Origin: an uncultured Eubacteriales bacterium | GTDB taxonomy: Bacteria > Bacillota > Clostridia > Monoglobales > Monoglobaceae | DNA: 11,738 nucleotides | Reading direction: 5' to 3' | Assembly: GCA_905205855.1 (NCBI GenBank) | Contig: CAJLFL010000041.1 | Span: 1-11,738 of the forward strand | Shown: in pieces, positions 1 to 5,235 of the stretch | Position numbering within the stretch: position 1 is the stretch's first letter | Layout: every line of letters starts with the position of its first letter | The notes under the pieces: model-generated | What the model was told of the DNA's origin: nothing | Seen by the model: only the letters and a program-made list of their open reading frames with translations | Databases searched by the model: none | Translations under genes and position numbers: made by a program

Positions 1-1088
1 GCGCTCAGGACGCGCACGAGGCAATTCGTCCTACCGTGTGTGCCAATACGCCCGAAAAATATAAGGAAAAATTAAAGCCGGATTTGTTTAAGCTTTACAG
101 ACTTATTTGGCTGAGGTTTATAGCAAGTCAGATGACGGACGCAATTCTTGATTCTGTGACTGCGGACATTTCCTGCGGAAAGTATCTTGCGCGGGCAACA
201 GGTTCAACCGTTAAATTCCCTGGATTTACGACATTGTATGTAGAGGGAAAGGACGAGGCGGAGGAAAAGGCAAAAAAACTTCCGACACTGACAGAGGGAC
301 AGCCGCTCTTGCTCAAAGAGCTTGAGCCGACACAGCATTTTACTCAGCCGCCGGCAAGATATACAGAGGCGTCACTGGTCAAAGCAATGGAGGAGGACGG
401 TATCGGCAGACCGAGTACCTATGCTCCTACTCTTGCAACCGTTACCAATGCAAGAGGATATGTTGCACGTGACGGAAAATCGCTGTATCCGACAGAACTC
501 GGATATATTGTTACAGACTTGCTTAAAGAGAATTTTGAAGATATTGTTGATGTTGAGTTTACCGCTAACATGGAGGATAAAATTGAGGCTGTTGCGGACG
601 GTGAAACAAATTGGAAAAGTGTAATTGAAAACTTTTACGGACCTTTTTCAAAAACACTTGCAGAGGCTGAAGAAAAAATCGGCAATATAGAAATCAAGGA
701 CGAGGTATCAGATGTTCCTTGTGAGAAATGCGGACGTATGATGGTTTATAAGCAGGGAAGATTCGGTAAATTCCTTGCTTGTCCGGGATTTCCGGAGTGC
801 CGCAATACAAAGGCGATAACACAGGAGCTTGATGCTCCGTGTCCTAAGTGCGGAGGTAAGGTAATCGTACGTAAATCCAAAAAAGGTGCGATATTTTATA
901 CCTGCGAAAACAGTCCCGAATGTGACTTTATTTCATGGAACGAGCCAACTAATGACAAATGCCCCAAATGCGGCAGCACACTTATGAAAGCACGGGCATT
1001 CAGACGCAACGGCCCTGTGTATTATAAGTGTTTTAACGAAGAATGTGGCTATGAGAGCAGACCTTCGGCAAAAAAAGATAAAAAATAG
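1..1088 (+). CDS. topA: DNA topoisomerase I, C-terminal part (5' truncated by window edge)
   Basis: Type IA topoisomerase that relaxes negatively supercoiled DNA by a single-strand break and passage. The window starts inside the gene: the frame is open from base 3 and begins with AQDAHEAIRPT, a conserved topoisomerase I segment downstream of the catalytic tyrosine, so the toprim domain and active-site Tyr lie outside. A GTG at 36 is an internal Val, not a start. The motif DGIGRPSTYAPTL belongs to the conserved core. The C-terminus carries three C4 zinc ribbons, numbered from the first visible codon: C240/C243/C260/C266, C280/C283/C301/C307 and C320/C323/C343/C348. It ends in a Lys-rich tail. 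About 361 residues are visible. The stop codon is 9 nt before trmFO, and the topA-trmFO order is common in Firmicutes, so the two are probably cotranscribed. Confidence 0.97.
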   Translation, partial: AQDAHEAIRPTVCANTPEKYKEKLKPDLFKLYRLIWLRFIASQMTDAILDSVTADISCGKYLARATGSTVKFPGFTTLYVEGKDEAEEKAKKLPTLTEGQPLLLKELEPTQHFTQPPARYTEASLVKAMEEDGIGRPSTYAPTLATVTNARGYVARDGKSLYPTELGYIVTDLLKENFEDIVDVEFTANMEDKIEAVADGETNWKSVIENFYGPFSKTLAEAEEKIGNIEIKDEVSDVPCEKCGRMMVYKQGRFGKFLACPGFPECRNTKAITQELDAPCPKCGGKVIVRKSKKGAIFYTCENSPECDFISWNEPTNDKCPKCGSTLMKARAFRRNGPVYYKCFNEECGYESRPSAKKDKK

Positions 1089-1097
1089 GGAGAAATC

Positions 1098-2396
1098 ATG
1101 GAATTAAAAATAATCGGAGCCGGACTTGCCGGCTGTGAGGCGGCATGGCAGGCAGCACAAAGAGGCATAACCGTAAAGCTTTATGAAATGAAGCCGAAAA
1201 AGCATACGCCGGCACATAAAAGCGGTGACTTTGCAGAGCTTGTATGCAGCAATTCTCTCAGGGCAGACGGTATATATAACGCGGTTGGTCTGCTTAAAGA
1301 GGAAATGCGAAAAATGGATTCGCTGATTATGTCATGTGCGGACGCTGCAAGAGTTCCGGCAGGCGGCGCTCTTGCTGTTGACAGAGAGGGATTTTCAAGG
1401 CTTGTGACTGAGAAGATAAAAAATCATCCCAATATTGAAGTGTTTGAGGAGGAAGTAACCGAGATTGATACGGATGTGTATACAATCATTGCTGCGGGAC
1501 CTCTTGCTTCAGACGCTATAGCGGATAAGATCAAAAGACTCAGCGGAAGCGAGTATTTGCATTTCTTTGATGCGGCTGCTCCGATAGTCAGCTATGAAAG
1601 TATAAATATGGATAAAGCTTTCAGAGCGGCAAGATACGGCAAGGGCGGAGATGATTATATCAACTGTCCTATGGACAGAGATGAGTATTTGGCGTTTTAT
1701 AAGGAATTGGTATCGGCAGAGGCGGCTGAGGTACACGGTGTGGACGGTGATCCTAAGGTCTTCGAGGGGTGTATGCCGATAGAGGTTATGGCAAAGCGCG
1801 GTGAGGATACTATGCGTTTCGGACCGCTGAAGCCGGTAGGTTTGACAAATCCTCATGACGGACAAAGACCGTATGCTGTTGTTCAGCTAAGACAGGATAA
1901 TGCCGCAGGAAGTATGTATAACATAGTGGGATTTCAGACACACCTTAAATTCCCTGAGCAAAAGCGTGTGTTTTCTATGATTCCGGGATTGGAGAATGCT
2001 GAATTTATGCGTTACGGCGTTATGCACCGCAACACATATATAAACTCACCAAAGCTGCTGAACAAAGAATACCGCATGAGAGAATATCCTAAGATATTTT
2101 TTGCCGGGCAGATAACCGGTGTGGAGGGATATGTGGAGTCCGCGGCATCGGGATTAATTGCCGGCAGGGCGGCGGCAAACGCCGTGCTCGGCAAGTGCAG
2201 CGAAATTCCGTCAAACTCTACTGCAATAGGTGCTCTTGCGGCGTATGTTTCAAATGAAGGAATAGTAAACTTTCAGCCGATGAATGTAAACTACGGTATT
2301 ATGGAAGGTCTGACGGAGCGCATAAAGGATAAAAGGGTAAAAGCGGAAAGGATAGCCGAAAGAAGCCTTGCAGAAATTGACGGCTGTGCATTGTAA
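1098..2396 (+). CDS. trmFO: Folate-dependent tRNA (uracil-54-C5)-methyltransferase TrmFO
   Basis: Flavoenzyme that makes 5-methyluridine at position 54 in the tRNA T-loop, using methylenetetrahydrofolate as carbon donor and FADH2 as reductant. The N-terminus has the dinucleotide-binding motif GAGLAGCEAA (residues 7-16). Two cysteines sit in the contexts expected for the functional pair of the family: C50 in ELVCSNSLR and C225 in FEGCMPIEVMA. The C-terminal part contains FAGQITGVEGYVESAASG, a flavin-contacting signature of the GidA/TrmFO superfamily. At 432 residues it has the usual length for TrmFO and is much shorter than MnmG (GidA), which settles the assignment. A purine-rich AGGGAGA overlaps the topA stop and serves the ATG at 1098. 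It lies between topA and a coupled acyltransferase gene. The xerC-hslVU-codY genes that often follow trmFO in Firmicutes are absent here. Confidence 0.96.
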   Translation: MELKIIGAGLAGCEAAWQAAQRGITVKLYEMKPKKHTPAHKSGDFAELVCSNSLRADGIYNAVGLLKEEMRKMDSLIMSCADAARVPAGGALAVDREGFSRLVTEKIKNHPNIEVFEEEVTEIDTDVYTIIAAGPLASDAIADKIKRLSGSEYLHFFDAAAPIVSYESINMDKAFRAARYGKGGDDYINCPMDRDEYLAFYKELVSAEAAEVHGVDGDPKVFEGCMPIEVMAKRGEDTMRFGPLKPVGLTNPHDGQRPYAVVQLRQDNAAGSMYNIVGFQTHLKFPEQKRVFSMIPGLENAEFMRYGVMHRNTYINSPKLLNKEYRMREYPKIFFAGQITGVEGYVESAASGLIAGRAAANAVLGKCSEIPSNSTAIGALAAYVSNEGIVNFQPMNVNYGIMEGLTERIKDKRVKAERIAERSLAEIDGCAL

Positions 2397-2397
2397 A

Positions 2398-3447
2398 ATG
2401 GAAAAAAATCAGAAAAAGAGAAAATATGATATAGCTTTTTTAAATGTTCTGTTTTGTATGATGGTTGTGTTTATACATATTTCATCAGAGGCAGTAACCC
2501 AAATGAACCGCTCAAGCATGATGTTTTGGGCGGTTTATGTCATATCGCGGCTTTGCGGTTTTTCGGTCGGCGGATTTGTGCTGCTCAGCGGAGTAAAGCT
2601 GATGCTGAATTTCGAGAATATGCATTTCGGCAGGTTTTATCTGTCACGTCTTTTGTCGGTTGTGCTGCCGTATGCTGCATGGGTTTGTATTTATTATGCA
2701 TATTTTTGTATCACCGGAAGCATGAGTTTTTCCTTCGGTGACTTGGGACATTATATTATTTTCGGCGATTTGTGGGCGCACTTTTACTTTGTGGTTGTTA
2801 TAGTACAGTTTTACATTCTGGCGCCGTTGTGGGTTTTACTTTTTAAACGTGCAAACCCGGTTGTTGCGGTTGCCGCTGCACTTATTATAAGTATGCTGAG
2901 TGAGAATGTTGATTCTATACTTCAGGTGTTTGGCTTAAACGCTTTGGGACATAACGATATATTGTTTACAAAGTATTTGTCTTACTGGACAGCCGGCTGT
3001 ATGATAGGCAGATATTACGGTGAATTTACAGCATATCTTAAGCGAAGATGGATAGTGATAACGCTTATGTTTTGTATATTCACTGCCGCAGCAGCAGTGC
3101 TGCTGGTAAGGTGCATAGGCGATGAGCCGTATTGGCTGCGGAATGTATATATGCTGTATGCGATTTTTGCAATTCTGTTTTGGTATATGACTGCTCAGGT
3201 TTTCAGCGGACATGACGGCGTATGGCTTAGTCCGCTTGCCGGAATAGATAAAATGACATATCATATATATCTCATACACTGCCTTGTGCTTGTCATGGCA
3301 AACAACTATATGACTGCTAAAGGTATTACGGATTTAACGGTGAGGTATCAGTGGCGTGCTGTGCTGGTATACGGCGGAAGTATTTTGCTTTGCCTTTTGT
3401 GGTTTGCGTCAAAAAACGTAATAAAGAGGCTGATAGATCATACATAA
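2398..3447 (+). CDS. Membrane acyltransferase, acyltransferase-3 family
   Basis: Integral-membrane O-acyltransferase-like protein of about 349 residues with roughly ten hydrophobic helices. Members of this family (PF01757, e.g. OafB- and WecH-like proteins) transfer acetyl or other acyl groups to surface polysaccharides or lipids. The first helix has the typical VVFIHIS segment with the family's conserved His (H27). A late helix contains YHIYLIHCLV, also characteristic. The acceptor cannot be predicted. I chose the ATG at 2398, 1 nt after the trmFO stop, because MEKNQKKRKYD gives a normal short basic cytoplasmic start. An in-frame TTG at 2368 would overlap trmFO by 29 nt. No good Shine-Dalgarno precedes 2398, so expression probably depends on translational coupling to trmFO. 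The stop codon merges into the large inverted repeat at 3447-3502. Confidence 0.87.
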   Translation: MEKNQKKRKYDIAFLNVLFCMMVVFIHISSEAVTQMNRSSMMFWAVYVISRLCGFSVGGFVLLSGVKLMLNFENMHFGRFYLSRLLSVVLPYAAWVCIYYAYFCITGSMSFSFGDLGHYIIFGDLWAHFYFVVVIVQFYILAPLWVLLFKRANPVVAVAAALIISMLSENVDSILQVFGLNALGHNDILFTKYLSYWTAGCMIGRYYGEFTAYLKRRWIVITLMFCIFTAAAAVLLVRCIGDEPYWLRNVYMLYAIFAILFWYMTAQVFSGHDGVWLSPLAGIDKMTYHIYLIHCLVLVMANNYMTAKGITDLTVRYQWRAVLVYGGSILLCLLWFASKNVIKRLIDHT

Positions 3448-3502
3448 AATATAAAGCAGCAGCGGCAAAATGATTTCATTTTGCCGCTGCTGCTTTATAT
3501 TT
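3447..3502. terminator. Perfect 27-bp inverted repeat between convergent genes, likely bidirectional terminator
   Basis: The left arm 3447-3473 and right arm 3476-3502 are exact reverse complements, separated by two bases. The core of each arm is GC-rich (GCAGCAGCGGCAAAATGA on the left). The flanks are A/T-rich, so either strand's transcript would form a long GC hairpin followed by a U-rich stretch. It sits exactly between the ends of the plus-strand acyltransferase gene and the minus-strand stalk-domain gene, as expected for a shared terminator. The last base of the acyltransferase stop codon is the first base of the repeat. Confidence 0.85.
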
Positions 3503-3505
3503 GTA

Positions 3506-3958
3506 CTATTTATTCAATGTTACGGTTTGAGTTTCCTCATCCCAGCCTACAATATAGCCTATTGCCTCGGCAAGAAACCTTATAGGAATATAGGTTCTGC
3601 CCTCAGCCTCGTCTATAAATGCGGCGGTGTCCATTTCGACAGGAGAAGCATCGGTTGCGTTGTCCGGAATAACAAAAAGCTTTCTGTTTCCCTCCTGTAC
3701 GATATAGGTGCAGTCCGACGAAGTGATAACGGCTGATTTTTCAGCGTCAATATAATTTACGCTGCAGCCTAAGTGTTCCATAACAAATCTGATAGGAACA
3801 AATGTACGGTCATCCATTTCTTTTATGCTTCCCATTTCAGCCGGAATAGATGCCGCTTCACCGTTTATAATGATAGTTTCCGCTGCCGCAAAGGCAGAAA
3901 CGGAAGAAAAAGCAATAACTGCCGCCGCAGCTGCGGCTATAACAGATTTAAAACGCAT
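3506..3958 (-). CDS. Secreted stalk-domain protein (copper amine oxidase N-terminal-like), copy 2
   Basis: Small exported protein of 150 residues. It has a Sec signal peptide: MRFK, then a hydrophobic Ala/Val/Ser stretch ending near SAFA-AAE (cleavage around residues 24-26). The mature part has the repeated pattern of the copper amine oxidase N-terminal-like, or stalk, domain: a beta strand with INGEAAS, then DDRTFVPIRFVMEHLGC, and later GRTYIPIRFLAEAIGY followed by VGWDEETQTVTL. The family is common in cell-surface proteins of Clostridia and has no known catalytic function here; no copper site or enzyme domain is attached. A strong GGAGGG ribosome site (3966-3971, minus strand) precedes the ATG. 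It follows its paralog by 18 nt and is probably cotranscribed with it. Function is unknown. Confidence 0.88.
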   Translation of the reverse strand: MRFKSVIAAAAAAVIAFSSVSAFAAAETIIINGEAASIPAEMGSIKEMDDRTFVPIRFVMEHLGCSVNYIDAEKSAVITSSDCTYIVQEGNRKLFVIPDNATDASPVEMDTAAFIDEAEGRTYIPIRFLAEAIGYIVGWDEETQTVTLNK

Positions 3959-4341
3959 GTCAATACCCTCCGGAGATTATTTTGCTGTTAAAGAAACCGT
4001 TTCGGCAGCCTCGTCCCAGCCAACCTCATAGCCGAGCGCCTGAGCCAGGAATCTGATCGGGATATATGTTCTGCCCTCTGCTTCGTCAATAAATACAGCT
4101 GTGTCCATTTTTATAACACTGCCATTGCCGCTGGCAGGGATGATATAGAGCATATTTTCACCCTTAGTCATCAGATATGAAACGTTATTCTTGTCTGTAA
4201 TTGTGACATTTTCCTGAAGTGTGTCGTTCATTTTGATAGCATTGTATTTTACTGTGCAGCCAAGCTTTTCACTGACGAAACGGACGGGAACAAATGTACG
4301 GTCATCCATTTCTTTGATGCTTCCCATATCCGCCGGAATCT
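3795..4341 (-). repeat. Near-identical direct repeat marking a tandem gene duplication
   Basis: The DNA around 3795-3846 and 4286-4341 is nearly identical. Both copies contain AACAAATGTACGGTCATCC and then CATTTCTTTtATGCTTCCCAT or CATTTCTTTgATGCTTCCCAT. These encode the shared GSIKEMDDRTFVP block. A second conserved block encodes EAEGRTYIPIRFLA. The arrangement implies duplication of one ancestral stalk-domain gene, with later divergence in the middle section. Confidence 0.75.
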
Positions 4342-4447
4342 CAGCGGCAGTACCGTCAAGAACGATTGTTTTTGCGGCAGCAAATGCCGATATACCGGAC
4401 ATAGCGACAATGCAGCCTGTAAGTGCGGCTAAAAGTCTTTTTTTCAT
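3977..4447 (-). CDS. Secreted stalk-domain protein (copper amine oxidase N-terminal-like), copy 1
   Basis: 156-residue exported protein and tandem paralog of the next gene in its operon. The signal peptide is MKKR followed by a hydrophobic core ending near SAFA-AAK. The mature domain shares GSIKEMDDRTFVP, then RFVSEKLGC, and FIDEAEGRTYIPIRFLA with its neighbour almost residue for residue. The middle is less conserved and has a small insertion (KMNDTLQENVTITDKNN) that the other copy lacks. The ATG at 4447 has an excellent GGAGG site (4454-4458, minus strand). It is the first gene after the promoter at 4505-4533. A surface or stalk-like structural role is suggested by the family only; no ligand or enzyme partner can be read from the sequence. 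Confidence 0.88.
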   Translation of the reverse strand: MKKRLLAALTGCIVAMSGISAFAAAKTIVLDGTAAEIPADMGSIKEMDDRTFVPVRFVSEKLGCTVKYNAIKMNDTLQENVTITDKNNVSYLMTKGENMLYIIPASGNGSVIKMDTAVFIDEAEGRTYIPIRFLAQALGYEVGWDEAAETVSLTAK

Positions 4448-4504
4448 AAATTGCCTCCTGATATAATATAATATTCAGATGCGCGGTATGCGCTTGTTTT
4501 TATT

Positions 4505-4533
4505 ATTATAACATAAGCAATATATTAAAGCAA
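4505..4533 (-). promoter_or_regulatory. Sigma-A-type promoter for the two stalk-domain genes
   Basis: Read on the minus strand, TTGCTT (4528-4533) and a perfect TATAAT (4505-4510) are separated by exactly 17 bp. The start point would be near 4498, giving a leader of about 50 nt before the ATG at 4447. The leader starts with a short GC hairpin (GCGC at 4490-4493 and at 4481-4484). Confidence 0.75.
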
Positions 4534-4571
4534 GAGTTTATTTTTTGTCAGTTTATGAAGATGTAAAAACC

Positions 4572-4600
4572 TTGACAGTATAGGTCTTTTGTGGTATCTT
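4572..4600 (+). promoter_or_regulatory. Sigma-A-type promoter for mntP
   Basis: A perfect TTGACA (4572-4577) is followed after 17 bp by TATCTT (4595-4600), a weaker -10 box. It points toward mntP at 4638 and would start transcription near 4607, giving a leader of about 30 nt. That leader is too short to hold a yybP-ykoY manganese riboswitch. The -10 box overlaps an inverted repeat described separately. Confidence 0.65.
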
Positions 4601-4620
4601 ATACAGATAAGATTATAATC
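4596..4620. promoter_or_regulatory. Overlapping inverted repeats at the mntP promoter (candidate operator)
   Basis: ATCTTAT (4596-4602) and ATAAGAT (4607-4613) are exact reverse complements with a 4-base centre. They overlap the -10 box and the predicted start point. Immediately overlapping is a 10-bp perfect palindrome, GATTATAATC (4611-4620). The position fits a repressor or metal-sensor site. The sequence does not clearly match the DtxR/MntR or Fur/PerR consensus as I know them, so the binding protein is unknown. Confidence 0.4.
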
Positions 4621-4623
4621 CCC

Positions 4624-4630
4624 GGGGGGT
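4624..4630 (+). promoter_or_regulatory. Ribosome binding site that supports the GTG start of mntP
   Basis: The run GGGGGGT ends 7 nt before the GTG at 4638 and 13 nt before the in-frame ATG at 4644. Normal spacing therefore favours the GTG start. The run is preceded by CCCC, so GGGG could pair with it and partly hide the site. Confidence 0.55.
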
Positions 4631-4637
4631 AATATAA

Positions 4638-5201
4638 GTGGGAATGTGGGAATTGTTTTTGATTGCATTGGGACTGTCGATGGATGCGTTTGCGGTTTCG
4701 GTATGTAAGGGGCTGTCGGTTGATAAGGTAAGACTTTCACACGGACTGACGGTTGGAGTGTATTTCGGCGGTTTTCAGGCAATTATGCCGCTTATCGGAT
4801 ACCTTTTGGGGGTACAGTTTCAAACGCTTATCACAAATATTGACCATTGGATAGCGTTTGTACTTCTGGTTATTATAGGTATAAATATGATAAGAGAAGC
4901 CCTCGGTAATGAGGAGGAAAATATAGACGCATCATTTTCTTTCAAATCAATGTTTGCACTTGCTGTTGCGACAAGTATTGATGCATTGGCAGTCGGTATA
5001 ACCTTTGCGTTTCTGCAGGTTAATATAGTCCCGGCAGTCTGTTTTATAGGTGCAGTTACTTTTGTCGTTTCTGCAGCAGGACTGCTTATAGGTAATGTGT
5101 TCGGCGGAAGATTCAGAAAATCTGCGGAAATAATCGGCGGTGCAGTCTTGATTCTGATAGGTATAAAAATATTATTGGAGCATTTGGGAATCTTAGGATA
5201 G
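4638..5201 (+). CDS. mntP: Manganese efflux pump MntP
   Basis: Inner-membrane Mn(II) exporter of the MntP (YebN, DUF204) family, which protects cells from manganese excess. The 187-residue protein has six predicted transmembrane helices in two homologous halves. Each half carries the family's conserved Asp motif: GLSMDAFAVS (D16) and ATSIDALAVG (D115). These acidic membrane residues are linked to metal transport in the family. The loop between the halves is acidic (GNEEENIDAS). The length matches the family norm. The GTG at 4638 is preferred from ribosome-site spacing; the ATG two codons later is the alternative. It has its own promoter with overlapping inverted repeats. The clpE-like gene follows 34 nt later without a visible terminator or promoter, so the two are probably cotranscribed. 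Confidence 0.93.
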   Translation: MGMWELFLIALGLSMDAFAVSVCKGLSVDKVRLSHGLTVGVYFGGFQAIMPLIGYLLGVQFQTLITNIDHWIAFVLLVIIGINMIREALGNEEENIDASFSFKSMFALAVATSIDALAVGITFAFLQVNIVPAVCFIGAVTFVVSAAGLLIGNVFGGRFRKSAEIIGGAVLILIGIKILLEHLGILG

Positions 5202-5235
5202 AATAAGGACAGCGGAAAGGCAGGCGGAAAATTTT

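Noticed and set aside
36..38. GTG at 36 as a real start of a short topoisomerase-like gene
   Set aside because: The frame is open to base 3 and the residues before it (AQDAHEAIRPT) are a conserved topA segment, so the gene is simply cut by the window edge.
2368..2397. TTG at 2368 as start of the acyltransferase
   Set aside because: It overlaps trmFO by 29 nt, has no better ribosome site, and adds residues not typical of the family. The ATG at 2398 gives a normal cytoplasmic N-terminus.
4540..4637. yybP-ykoY manganese riboswitch before mntP
   Set aside because: The leader after the promoter is about 30 nt and lacks the conserved helices. Upstream sequence is A/T-rich with no matching core.
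5202..5235. CtsR operator or separate promoter for clpE
   Set aside because: No GGTCAAA-type direct heptads and no -35/-10 pair are present in the 34-nt gap.
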